A stretch of DNA of 64,000 nucleotides from Methylobacterium sp. Leaf108 (GTDB lineage Bacteria; Pseudomonadota; Alphaproteobacteria; Rhizobiales; Beijerinckiaceae): the NCBI RefSeq assembly GCF_001423265.1, contig NZ_LMND01000007.1, forward strand, positions 1 to 64,000. The letters are read 5' to 3'. This document shows, in pieces, positions 38,861 to 48,382 of the stretch. Within the stretch, counting starts at the first letter, position 1, and each line of letters starts with the position of its first letter. The notes below the pieces were generated by a model. It was not told the origin of the DNA, searched no databases, and was given only the letters and a program-made list of their open reading frames with translations. The position numbers and the translations under genes are program-made.

Positions 38861-39187
38861 ATGCCGGTCTTCATCGTCACCCTGACCCACCCCGACGGCG
38901 ACGGCTGGGAGCGCCACCTGCGCCCGCACGTGGACTACCTCCACGACCTCGTGGCGCGCGGGGTGCTCAAGGCCGCCGGCCCCCTCAAGGGAACGCAGAA
39001 GCGCATGGGGTTCCTGATCTTTTCCGCCGCCGACGAAGCCGAGGTCAGGGCCCTGGTGGAGGCCGATCCCTTCGCCGTCCACGGGGTCAACGAGGCGGTG
39101 TCGATCGCGGCCTGGGACCCCGTGTTCGGAACCTTCACGGAGGAGTCCAGCGGCTCCCTGCCGGGCATCGGGCCGGTCGGCCCGTAG
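38861..39187 (+). CDS. YciI family protein
   Basis: A 108-residue protein of the ferredoxin-like YciI fold: [41 protein letters not shown], then [42 protein letters not shown]. The conserved His-Asp pair lies in HVDYLHDL and DPF. The biochemical role of the family is mostly unknown. It follows the HlyD gene by 10 nt, so it is probably co-transcribed, but no functional link to secretion is evident. Confidence 0.85.
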   Translation: MPVFIVTLTHPDGDGWERHLRPHVDYLHDLVARGVLKAAGPLKGTQKRMGFLIFSAADEAEVRALVEADPFAVHGVNEAVSIAAWDPVFGTFTEESSGSLPGIGPVGP

Positions 39188-39410
39188 CGGCCTTCGCCCC
39201 GCCCTGCCCCGGCGGCCGGCGCCGGCGAGAGAACCGCGGGCCGCAGCTCCCCGACACGAAGCGTCGCCGAAAGCCTTGCTTTTCCGCCTCGAATGCTGGT
39301 ATGGCGACCGCCTTTCCGCGATGCGTCAGCACTCATCGCCGGGGCGGCCATGGGCGCTCCGTTCCCGTGACCCTTTGGACAGGCGGCCGGACCGGGCCGA
39401 CGTGAGACCG

Positions 39411-39536
39411 ATGAAGATTCGCAACTCCCTCAAGTCGCTGCGCGGCCGCCATCGCGACAACCAGATCGTGCGTCGCAAGGGCCGGGTCTACATCATCAAC
39501 AAGACCCAGAAGCGCTTCAAGGCCCGCCAGGGCTGA
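39411..39536 (+). CDS. ykgO: ribosomal protein L36, type B (zinc-free, YkgO-like)
   Basis: A 41-residue protein, [20 protein letters not shown] then [21 protein letters not shown]. It lacks the CxxC-C-H zinc ligands of ordinary L36, which marks it as the C-minus paralogue. In bacteria with both types, the zinc-free form replaces the normal protein when zinc is scarce. Some alphaproteobacteria have only this form, so a regulatory role is uncertain. Confidence 0.93.
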   Translation: MKIRNSLKSLRGRHRDNQIVRRKGRVYIINKTQKRFKARQG

Positions 39537-39624
39537 GCCGGCCCTCGCGTCGACCGACGCGGGTCGGATCGACGCGTCAGCGCGGCACGTTGACGGGACC
39601 GGCCGGTGCGGGAATGCTCGCACC

Positions 39625-40233
39625 ATGTCGCGATCCCTCCTCGCCCGCTCGGCCGCCTCGCTTCTCTGCCTGGGATGGGCCGTCGCCGTCGTGCCGGCGG
39701 CCATCCCGCCGGCATCGGCGGCGCCCGAACCGGCCCCCGCGCCCAAGGCCCAGCCCCTCACCCTCGACGAACTGTACGCACGCCTAAGGGCGGCGGAGGA
39801 CGACGCCGAGGCCAAGGGCATCGCCGGCCTGATCGAGCGCCGCCTCGACCGGTCGGGCAGCGCCACGGCCGACCTCCTCACCGAACGTGCCCGGCAGGCG
39901 ATGAGCGGGCGGGACTTCCCCCTGGCCGTCGAACTGCTCGACCGTGCCACCACCCTCGAGCCAGGCTGGTCGGAGGGGTGGAACCGGCGCGCCACCGTGT
40001 TCTGGCTGCTGCAGGATTCCGCGAGCGCGATCTCCGACCTCAAGCGGACGCTGGTGATCGAGCCGCGCCATTTCGAGGCCTGGGCGGCGCTCGGGCGGAT
40101 CTACATGTCCATCGACGAGAAGGGCCGGGCGCTGGACTGCTTCCGCCGCGCCGCCGCTCTCTACCCGCGCATGCCCAACCTCAAATCCGCCTTGGACAAG
40201 CTCGTGCCGGACGTCGACGGGCGCGACCTGTAG
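39625..40233 (+). CDS. secreted tetratricopeptide-repeat protein
   Basis: A 202-residue protein with a signal peptide (LCLGWAVAVVPAAIPPASAAP), then about three TPR-like helix pairs: DFPLAVELLDRATTLEPGWSEGWNRRATVFWLLQD, SAISDLKRTLVIEPRHFEAWAALGRIYMSIDEKGRALDCFRRAAALYPRMPNLKSALDKL. It is likely a periplasmic scaffold protein. The partner is unknown. It is followed 8 nt later by an alpha/beta hydrolase gene. Confidence 0.85.
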   Translation: MSRSLLARSAASLLCLGWAVAVVPAAIPPASAAPEPAPAPKAQPLTLDELYARLRAAEDDAEAKGIAGLIERRLDRSGSATADLLTERARQAMSGRDFPLAVELLDRATTLEPGWSEGWNRRATVFWLLQDSASAISDLKRTLVIEPRHFEAWAALGRIYMSIDEKGRALDCFRRAAALYPRMPNLKSALDKLVPDVDGRDL

Positions 40234-40240
40234 CGCGTCG

Positions 40241-41251
40241 GTGAGCCTCCTCCAGGGAATCGCGGGCCTCGCCGCGGGGCTGCTCGCCGTGGTGGCCGGC
40301 GTGCTCGCGGCCGCGGCCGTCGCCACGCTGATCATCGAGTTGCGCATCGGCGCGCGCCTGCCGCCGCAGGGGCCGTTCGTGACGGTGGAGGGTGGGCGCC
40401 TCGCCACGATCCAGGCGGGGCCGAACCCCTCGGCCAAGGGCACCGTGGTGCTGCTGCACGGCGCCTCGGCCAATGCCTCCGACCCGATGGAGGGCGTCGG
40501 GCGGCGCCTGGCCGCGCAGGGCTTCCGGGTGATCGCCTTCGACCGGCCGGGCTTCGGTTGGAGCGACCGCCTGAACGGGGGCGCGATGGCGACCCCGGCG
40601 GCGCAGGCCAGGGCCATCGCGCAGGCCCTCGACAGGCTCGGGACCGGACCGGCGATCGTGCTCGGCCATTCCTGGGCGGGCGCGCTGGCCGCGGCCATCG
40701 CCCTCGACCATCCCGGCGCCGTGTCCGGCCTCGTCCTGGTCTCGCCGGTGGCCCTGCCGTTCCCGCAGGCGATCACGCTGCCCTGGTACTGGACCCTCGC
40801 GCTCGAACCCCCGGTGCTGTGGGTCCTCAGCCGGACCCTGGCGAGCCCGGTGGGCCTCTATGCCCTGCCGCGGGTCGGCGGCACGGTGTTCCGGCCGCAG
40901 GCGGCGCCGGACGACTACATCGACACCAGCCGGGCGGCCCTGGTGCTGCGGCCCGCGACCCTGCGGGCCAACGTCCAGGATCTCGTCGCCCTTCCCGACG
41001 CCCTCGCGCGCCAGGCCCCGCGCTACGGCACCCTCGCCGTGCCCACGGTGATCGTGGCGGGGGATGCCGATCCGGTGGTGGTGACCGAACGACAGGGCAA
41101 GCCGCTCGCCGGCCTCATCCCGCAGGCGAAGCTCGTGGTGCTGCCCGGCATCGGCCACATGGTCCAGATCGTGGCCGCCGAGGCGCTGGCGACCGAGGTC
41201 GCGGCTTTGGCCGAGCGCATCGCAGCGGCGAAGCGGGCGGGCGTGCCGTAG
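40241..41251 (+). CDS. alpha/beta hydrolase, membrane-anchored
   Basis: A 336-residue hydrolase. An N-terminal membrane helix (GIAGLAAGLLAVVAGVLAAAAVATLII) precedes the fold. VVLLHGASAN forms the oxyanion loop, GHSWAG carries the nucleophile Ser, AGDADPVV the acid and GIGHMVQ the His. The substrate is unknown. The GTG start stands 8 nt after the TPR gene stop. Copy B of the dispersed element lies 39 nt downstream. Confidence 0.87.
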   Translation: MSLLQGIAGLAAGLLAVVAGVLAAAAVATLIIELRIGARLPPQGPFVTVEGGRLATIQAGPNPSAKGTVVLLHGASANASDPMEGVGRRLAAQGFRVIAFDRPGFGWSDRLNGGAMATPAAQARAIAQALDRLGTGPAIVLGHSWAGALAAAIALDHPGAVSGLVLVSPVALPFPQAITLPWYWTLALEPPVLWVLSRTLASPVGLYALPRVGGTVFRPQAAPDDYIDTSRAALVLRPATLRANVQDLVALPDALARQAPRYGTLAVPTVIVAGDADPVVVTERQGKPLAGLIPQAKLVVLPGIGHMVQIVAAEALATEVAALAERIAAAKRAGVP

Positions 41252-41289
41252 CCCCGCGCGCCGATCCGGCGGCGGGGCCTCGCGTGGAG

Positions 41290-41397
41290 TGATACGGTTT
41301 GCCGCTTGCATCAAGCGGGAACCGTATCACCGCGCCCGCGCGGCGCCTGAGCGTAGCCCATGTCCGCAGCACGACGTGCTCAACCGGAAATGGCACA
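41290..41397 (+). repeat. dispersed 108-bp element, copy B
   Basis: TGATACGGTT...CCGCTTG-CAT-CAAGCGG...AACCGTATCA is a long interrupted palindrome (41290-41329), followed by the same GC-rich tail as copy A (CGCGCGGCGCCTGAGCGTAGCCCATGTCCGCA) and an end with CAACCGGAAATGG. It lies 3' of the hydrolase gene in the same orientation. Confidence 0.85.
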
Positions 41398-41403
41398 CCA
41401 CGC

Positions 41404-41766
41404 CTACTTCGGCTTGATGATCTCGACGCCGAGCTTGGTCTCGCCGTTGAAGGCCCAGATGCTCTTGTAGCCGCCGGCGTCGTCCTCGACCAGGAGCGCC
41501 GTGCCGCTCGACCCGCTGCTGGTGAAGTTCGCCGCCATGATGCGGGCGTCACCGACCGCGTAGCCGACGTATTTGTCGCCGCCGATGTTCCAGTTCAGCC
41601 GGAACGTGTCCTTGCTGGTCTGGGTGATGACCAGCGTGCCCGCGTATTCGGTATCGGCGGTGCCGTTGTTGCCCTTCACGGAATAGGTGCCCGGGCCCCC
41701 GGCCAGGGCCGGCAGGCTCAAACCCATCGCCAGGGCGACGAAACCCGATCTCAAAACTCCCATCAT
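41404..41766 (-). CDS. small secreted protein of unknown function
   Basis: A 120-residue protein. A signal peptide (MMGVLRSGFVALAMGLSLPALA, cut before GGPG) precedes a beta-rich domain with YSVKGNNGTADTEYAGTLVITQ, FRLNWNIGGDKYVGYAVGD and SGTALLVEDDAGGYKSIWAFNG. The pattern resembles LIC10280-like secreted proteins, but I cannot be sure. The start is chosen at the second of two nearby candidates. An ATG at 41787 would add seven residues ahead of the signal. The ribosome site is weak in both cases. Confidence 0.7.
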   Translation of the reverse strand: MMGVLRSGFVALAMGLSLPALAGGPGTYSVKGNNGTADTEYAGTLVITQTSKDTFRLNWNIGGDKYVGYAVGDARIMAANFTSSGSSGTALLVEDDAGGYKSIWAFNGETKLGVEIIKPK

Positions 41767-42007
41767 GGTCAAAAACCCCCAGTTCATCGATTGTTGGCCC
41801 GGACAGCACCGGGCGGATCGTCCCTAAACAGGTTATCGTCCCCTTGCACGCGCCAAGCTGCGCCGTACCCCGCGATCCCGCAGCATTTTTCGCTCCCGAG
41901 GAGGGTCGGCGGCGCGGTCGGCGGGCCTCGCGACGCCAGCCCACCGTGGGCGAGGGGAGCCGCACCCTGCCCGCCGCCCTCGGCCCACCCGTCAGGTCCA
42001 CCCCCGG

Positions 42008-42484
42008 ATGCCCGCACCGATGATCGACAGGTTCAGCCATCACCGGCTCGCGGCGGCGTTCGATCCGCGTCCGCGGATCGGTGCCCGTGCCTTCCGGCGA
42101 CACATGCTGCGGTCGCTCCTGGCCGTGGCCGTCCTGCTGTGCCTGGCGGTGTGGCTGGCCGGGCAGGGCTGGCGCGGCCCGGCGATCGCCGCCGCGGCCG
42201 GCCTCCTGCCCCTGGCGCTCACCGTGCTCGCGCGCACGGCCGGACGCCTGCGCGACAGGGACCGCAGCCCGTGGTGGCTGGCGGCCTACGGCGCGGTGGC
42301 GCTGGCGGGCTTCGCGCCGATCGAGGACCTCACGGAGGCGTATCCGCTGGAGACCCTGGCCACCGCCCTGGCGATGGTGGGGTTCGAGCTGTGGTTCCTG
42401 GTCGAGACCTGGCTGCGTCCCAGCACGCCCGGCCCCAACCGCTACGGGCGGCAGCCGGACGAGGACGGCCCGCCGTCAGTGTGA
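42008..42484 (+). CDS. integral membrane protein, DUF805-like
   Basis: A 158-residue protein with four hydrophobic segments (about 33-50, 58-75, 88-103 and 113-134) and the loop RLRDRDRSPWWLAAYG, which resembles the R-xDRxRSxWW motif of DUF805 membrane proteins. Function unknown. An ATG four codons downstream is also possible. Its end overlaps the convergent cmk gene by 9 bp. Confidence 0.65.
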   Translation: MPAPMIDRFSHHRLAAAFDPRPRIGARAFRRHMLRSLLAVAVLLCLAVWLAGQGWRGPAIAAAAGLLPLALTVLARTAGRLRDRDRSPWWLAAYGAVALAGFAPIEDLTEAYPLETLATALAMVGFELWFLVETWLRPSTPGPNRYGRQPDEDGPPSV

Positions 42485-43108
42485 GCGCATGCGGTCCACC
42501 ACCGCGCGGGCTGCCTCGAAGGCCTCGTCGGCATCGAGATCGGTGGTGTCGAGCACCACGGCGTCGGCGGCGGCCTTGAGCGGGGCGGTGCTGCGCGCGG
42601 AATCGCGGGCGTCGCGGGCGACGATGTCCTCGAGGATCGCGGCCAGCGTGCTCGTCTCGCCGCGGCGCACGAGTTCGAGGTGGCGGCGGCGCGCGCGCTC
42701 CTCGGGGGCCGCGGTGATGAACAGCTTCACCCGGGCATCGGGGCAGACCACGGTGCCGATGTCGCGCCCGTCGAGGACGGCACCGCTCTCGCCGCCGGCG
42801 AAGCGCTGCTGCCAGGCCAGCAGTGCCGCGCGCACCGCCGGCACCGAGGAGATGCGCGAGGCCGCCTCCCCCATCGCCCGCTGGCGCAGGCGCGGGTCGG
42901 CGAGGCGGTCGGCGATCAGGCTCGCGGCGGCGCGGGCCGCGGCGGCCTTGTCGTCGAGGTCGTAGCCGGCGTCGAGCACCGTCAGGGCCACCGCCCGGTA
43001 GAGCAGGCCGGTGTCGAGGTGGGGCAGCCCGTAATGGGCGGCCAGGCGCTTGGCCAGGGTGCCCTTGCCGGAGGCCGCCGGCCCGTCGATCGCGATCACC
43101 ATCGGCAT
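42476..43108 (-). CDS. cmk: cytidylate kinase Cmk
   Basis: A 210-residue (d)CMP kinase. The P-loop is IDGPAASGKGTLAKRL (about 6-21), LDTGLLYRAVALTVLD the CMP-binding segment, and LDGRDIGTVVCPDA and KLFITAAPEERARRR the later motifs. It starts 5 nt after the aroA stop, the aroA-cmk order common in alphaproteobacteria. An ATG two codons downstream is an alternative start. Confidence 0.96.
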   Translation of the reverse strand: MPMVIAIDGPAASGKGTLAKRLAAHYGLPHLDTGLLYRAVALTVLDAGYDLDDKAAAARAAASLIADRLADPRLRQRAMGEAASRISSVPAVRAALLAWQQRFAGGESGAVLDGRDIGTVVCPDARVKLFITAAPEERARRRHLELVRRGETSTLAAILEDIVARDARDSARSTAPLKAAADAVVLDTTDLDADEAFEAARAVVDRMRSH

Positions 43109-43113
43109 CCGAC

Positions 43114-44598
<1,485 letters not shown>

Positions 44599-44756
44599 TC
44601 ATCAGACCGCCGAAGACCGGCAAGGGAGAGACGAGGGACGGACACGGGACCGGCGAGCGGCCGGCAGGCGCGGCGCAGGAGCGATTTGACAGGACCTTTG
44701 CGCCCGACTAACGGACCCCCTCCCCCAAGCCCGCACATCTTTAGAGGTTTTCGCCC

Positions 44757-45149
44757 GTGGCCAGACCGGAACTCGGCTTGAAGCGTCAATGCATGAGCTG
44801 CGGCGCGAAGTTCTATGACCTCGACCGCGATCCGGCGACCTGCCCGAAATGCGGGACGATCTACCAGGTCACGGCCGCGTCGAGCCGCATCGCCGCCCCC
44901 GCCCTCGCCGCCCGCGCCGCCGCGGTGCCGGCCGACGACGACGAGGACGTCGAGGCCGAGAAGGGCGGACCCGAGATCGTCTCCCTCGACGAGGTCGAGG
45001 CGGCCGAGGACGAGGCCGATCCCGTGGCGGACGACGCCGACGGCGACACCGCCGATGCCGACGACACCTTCCTCGAGGAGGAGGATGCCGGGGACGACGA
45101 CGTGGCCGACCTCATCGACGGCGACATCGAGAACGACGAGGAGACCTGA
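44757..45149 (+). CDS. TIGR02300/FYDLN-acid family protein
   Basis: A 130-residue protein typical of alphaproteobacteria. An N-terminal zinc-ribbon-like segment has Cys pairs CMSCGAKFYDL and CPKCGTIYQ. It is followed by an Ala linker and a very acidic Asp/Glu tail (about 60 residues, pI far below neutral), probably disordered. The usual FYDLN reads FYDLD here. The function of the family is unknown; an RNA-polymerase or ribosome contact has been only guessed. It has a GTG start with AGAGG upstream. It diverges from aroA. Confidence 0.88.
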   Translation: MARPELGLKRQCMSCGAKFYDLDRDPATCPKCGTIYQVTAASSRIAAPALAARAAAVPADDDEDVEAEKGGPEIVSLDEVEAAEDEADPVADDADGDTADADDTFLEEEDAGDDDVADLIDGDIENDEET

Positions 45150-45336
45150 TCGGTCTCGTCGACCCGGACCTCCCCCGACGAGGCCGGCTAAAAAAATCCT
45201 CTCCGATCGGCATCGAAGGGGTTGAGTCCGGGCAACGGCCCGAATATAGAACCGCCTCCGCCGGACGTCGCCCAAGACGCCCGGCCGGAACGACAGCCGG
45301 GACGGACCTTTTACGAGGGTCCCGGCCACTGAATGT

Positions 45337-45412
45337 GGGGCCTTAGCTCAGCTGGGAGAGCGCTTCCATGGCATGGAAGAGGTCATCGGTTCGATCCCGT
45401 TAGGCTCCACCA
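45337..45412 (+). tRNA. tRNA-Ala (anticodon GGC)
   Basis: 76 nt including encoded CCA. Acceptor stem GGGGCCT/AGGCTCC (one G-U), anticodon stem CTTCC/GGAAG with loop ATGGCAT (anticodon GGC), T arm ATCGG-TTCGATC-CCGTT. Confidence 0.96.
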
Positions 45413-45563
45413 TTCACTTCTTACACGTCAGCCGCCGTGACGAGGCTATCGCAGGCCGGGCACGTTCGGTGCCGGTGCTGGCAATCTGCGTCGGCTTTCC
45501 CCGATTCTCACGATGGTCGCCACGTCGATGCAACGGGATCGGTCGATGCACCGTTCTCGCTCC

Positions 45564-45920
45564 ATGAGCATGCGCCCGTCCGTCCTCCCCGGCCTTGTCC
45601 TGGCCGCCGCCCTGTCTGGCGCGGCACCGGCGTCCGCCGCCAGCTTTCCCTGCGCCGAGGCCCGCACGCCCGACGAGGTCGCGATCTGCGCCGACCTCGG
45701 GCTCAACGACCGCGACGTCGAGATGGCGACGCGGTTCGAGATCCTGCGGGCGATGCTGCCGATGGGCGGCAACGCCAAGCTGCGCGAGGACCAGGAGGCC
45801 TGGCTGAAGGAACGGGCCAGCTGTGCCGGCGACAAGGCCTGCCTGCGCGGGGCCTACGACGCCCGTCTGACGACCCTGCGCGCGGTCTTCGCCGAATTCG
45901 CCAAGCAGGGTCCGCAGTAG
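45564..45920 (+). CDS. secreted LprI-like / DUF1311-type protein
   Basis: A 118-residue periplasmic protein. A signal peptide (GLVLAAALSGAAPASAAS) is followed by the LprI N-terminal-type domain with four Cys in two pairs: SFPCAEARTPDEVAICAD and CAGDKACLRGAYDARL. Members of the family include lysozyme inhibitors, but most are uncharacterised. The start at 45564 gives a normal signal. An in-frame ATG at 45513 would add a 17-residue Arg-rich lead. It converges with hisG, 11 nt away. Confidence 0.78.
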   Translation: MSMRPSVLPGLVLAAALSGAAPASAASFPCAEARTPDEVAICADLGLNDRDVEMATRFEILRAMLPMGGNAKLREDQEAWLKERASCAGDKACLRGAYDARLTTLRAVFAEFAKQGPQ

Positions 45921-45931
45921 GCGGCCGGCCT

Positions 45932-46933
45932 TCAGGCCGGCGGCAGGCGCGCGAGCAAGCGGTCGAGGAGCGGGTTCTCGGCCGTGAAGGCGTAGTCGGT
46001 CCGGCGCACGCTCACCGAGCTGGCGCCGGCCGCCACCAGGGCGTCGGCCAGGTCGAACACCGCGTCGACCGGGCACTGCATCACGATCTCGCCGTCGCGG
46101 CCCGTGGGCGCGCCGTAGGGCAGCGTGGCGTCGTGCAGGGCACTGATACCGGCCAGATCGATGTCGCCGCTCATCGGCATTCCGGCGCGCACCTCGCGGC
46201 CGATGCGGGCGCGCTCCTCCGCGGCGATGCGGCCGAGGACCGTGCGCAGGGCCGCCCGCTGGGTCGCGCCCCACTCGGCCTTCAGGGAGGCCACGAGGTT
46301 GGCCTCGGAGCGCAGGATGGTGCCGTCGTCGAGCACCTTGAGGGCGTTGGCCGCCAGCGTCGCGCCCGTCGTGGTGATGTCGACCACGATCTCGGCCGAG
46401 CCCGCCGCCGGGGCGCCCTCGGTGGCGCCGAGACTCTCGACGATGCGGTAGTCGGCGACCCCGTGGTCGGCAAAGAAGCGCCGGGTGAGGTTGACGTATT
46501 TCGTGGCGATGCGCAGGCGCCGGCCCTGGCGGATCCGCATCTCGGCGGCGACCTCGTCGAGGTCGGCCATGGCGCGCACGTCGATCCAGGCCTGGGGCAC
46601 CGCCACCACCACCGTCGCCTGGCCGAAGCCCAGCGGCGTGATCAGCTCGACCTGGCCGCTCGCCTCCGGCAGCGTCTCGCGGATCAGGTCCTCGCCGGTG
46701 ATGCCCAGATGCGCCGCGCCGCTGGCGAGCTGGCTCGCGATCTCGGAGGCCGACAGGTAGCGCACCTCGACGTTGGGGACGCCGACGAGGCGACCGCGGT
46801 AGTCGCGCGCGCCGGTACCCTGCGCGAGCTTGAGCCCGGCGCGGGCGAAGAAGGCGGAGGCGTTCTCCTGCAGCCGGCCCTTGGAGGGCACGGCGAGGAC
46901 GAGGGCGGTGGGCATCTGGGGGCTGTCCGGCAT
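45932..46933 (-). CDS. hisG: ATP phosphoribosyltransferase HisG (long, with C-terminal extension)
   Basis: A 333-residue enzyme of the first histidine step (ATP + PRPP to phosphoribosyl-ATP). The catalytic part has VPSKGRLQE, LGITGEDLIRE, RIATKYVNLTRRFF and the PRPP loop EIVVDITTTGATL. About 110 residues follow the catalytic domains, including a segment VMQCPVDAVFDLADALVAAGASSVSVRR. That segment resembles the ACT-like third domain of long-form HisG, yet HisZ is encoded just upstream, which is normally the partner of the short form. The start at 46933 has GAGAGG about 9 nt upstream; an ATG two codons earlier is possible. Confidence 0.93.
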   Translation of the reverse strand: MPDSPQMPTALVLAVPSKGRLQENASAFFARAGLKLAQGTGARDYRGRLVGVPNVEVRYLSASEIASQLASGAAHLGITGEDLIRETLPEASGQVELITPLGFGQATVVVAVPQAWIDVRAMADLDEVAAEMRIRQGRRLRIATKYVNLTRRFFADHGVADYRIVESLGATEGAPAAGSAEIVVDITTTGATLAANALKVLDDGTILRSEANLVASLKAEWGATQRAALRTVLGRIAAEERARIGREVRAGMPMSGDIDLAGISALHDATLPYGAPTGRDGEIVMQCPVDAVFDLADALVAAGASSVSVRRTDYAFTAENPLLDRLLARLPPA

Positions 46934-46946
46934 CACCATGTCCCTC

Positions 46947-48074
46947 TCACGCCGCCATCCGGGCGAGCCAGAAGGCGCAGCCCACCGCCGGCACCGGCAC
47001 CGGGCTGCCGAGGTGCTGCAGCAGGCCATCGTAGCGGCCGCCGCCGACCAGGACCGTGGCGGCGCCCGTGTCCGTCACCTCGAAGATCATGCCGGTGTAA
47101 TAATCGAGGTTGCGCGCGAAGCCGGCCGAGAATCGGAACCGTTCCACCTCGAGGCCGCGCGCGGCCATGAAGCCGGTGCGCTCCTCCACGAGGCCGATGG
47201 CCTCGTCGAGCGGCGGATGGTCGAGGCCCGCGTCCCGCGCCAAGGCCCTGATCTGGCCCGCCGCCCGGTCGGGATCGGCGTCGATCGCCCGGTAGCGCTC
47301 GATCAAGGCGCGGTTCTCGGCGTTGAGTCCGGCGCCGCCGTTGGCCTGGGCCGCGGCCTTGGCGAGGAAGCGCTCGGCGATCTCGCCGGCGCTGCGCCCG
47401 CCCACCCGCGAGATGCCGGCGATGGACAGCACGTCCTCGACGAAGGCGCGCACCCCGCGCGGGTCCTGGCCCTGGATCGCCGACAGCAGGCCCGCGTGCG
47501 GGTCCTCGACGCTGGCCGCGTTGGCGACCTCGTCCAGCGAGCGCCCGCCGGCGAGCGCCCGCAGGGTGCGGCGCTTGGCGGCCGGGGGCACCGCGAGGGC
47601 GTCGAGGAAGCTGTGGGTGAGGCCCATGTCGCCCAGGCGCACCACCACCTCGGTGCGGCCGAACAGGGCCAGCCCCTCCAGCGCCAATCCCACCACCTCG
47701 GCATCCGCCGCCGGGACGTCGACGCGTCCGATCGATTCGATGCCCGCCTGCAAGAACTCGTCGGGTTCGCCGCGCGCCAGCCGGAACACCGGCCCGAGGT
47801 AGCTGTAGTCGGCGCCGGCCCCGAGGCCGCGTGTCAGGTGATGGCGGCAGACGGGGATCGTGAACTCGGGTCGCAGGCAGTATTCGGCGCCCGCCGCATC
47901 CTGCGTGACGAAGATGCGCCGGCGGATGTCCTCGCCGGACAGTTCCAGGAAGGGCTCCACCGGCTGCAGCACCGGCGGCGTGACCGCGCCGTAGCCCTGC
48001 GCGGCGAAATGGGCGGCCAGGGCCGCCTGCCTCCGGCCGTCGTCGCTGGCGCCGCCCGCCTCCGGTCTCGTCAT
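46947..48074 (-). CDS. hisZ: ATP phosphoribosyltransferase regulatory subunit HisZ
   Basis: A 375-residue paralogue of histidyl-tRNA synthetase that lacks the tRNA-binding domain. Class II motifs can be seen: VTPPVLQPVEPFLE, the motif 2 region FRLARGEPDEFLQAGIESIG, and FRFSAGFARNLDYYTGMIFEV, with VGGGRYDGLL at the end. It binds HisG and confers feedback control by histidine. The start MTRPEAGGAS at 48074 is the first reasonable ATG. hisG begins 13 nt after its stop. Confidence 0.94.
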   Translation of the reverse strand: MTRPEAGGASDDGRRQAALAAHFAAQGYGAVTPPVLQPVEPFLELSGEDIRRRIFVTQDAAGAEYCLRPEFTIPVCRHHLTRGLGAGADYSYLGPVFRLARGEPDEFLQAGIESIGRVDVPAADAEVVGLALEGLALFGRTEVVVRLGDMGLTHSFLDALAVPPAAKRRTLRALAGGRSLDEVANAASVEDPHAGLLSAIQGQDPRGVRAFVEDVLSIAGISRVGGRSAGEIAERFLAKAAAQANGGAGLNAENRALIERYRAIDADPDRAAGQIRALARDAGLDHPPLDEAIGLVEERTGFMAARGLEVERFRFSAGFARNLDYYTGMIFEVTDTGAATVLVGGGRYDGLLQHLGSPVPVPAVGCAFWLARMAA

Positions 48075-48382
48075 GGGTCCGCTCGCCGCCTTCGAGGTGG
48101 GGCATCGTGTCGATGGTGAGCCCTTATCAACCCGGGCCGTGTTTGGCGACAGAGGTCTTTTACCCGTCGTCGCCCCCTGCACCGTCATGGCGGTGGAAGG
48201 GCGGCGCCCGGCATATGGGCAGGCGCCTTTCCGGAAAGCAGCGCTTCAGCGCGACGCGTGAAACCCGACCCTCTCCCGGATGCCCGTAGCGACGGGAGGG
48301 ATGATCCGGGACGCCGCCGAGGGAGTGCCGCGAAGCGGTGCCGTCGCTCGGCCACCGCCGTCCTGCGGCCGACGGCCTTCCC
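48075..48382. other. intergenic region between hisZ and hemH
   Basis: About 310 bases; hisZ starts at its left edge and hemH ends at its right edge, both read leftward. The promoter of hisZG should be near 48100-48170, where AT content rises (CTTATCAACC, GTTTGGCGACAGAGG). Short open frames crossing it (for instance 48258-48467) have no ribosome site and overlap hemH, so I do not call them. CCCGACCCTCTCCCGGATGCCCG and nearby inverted GC blocks could form the hemH 3' hairpin. Confidence 0.4.
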
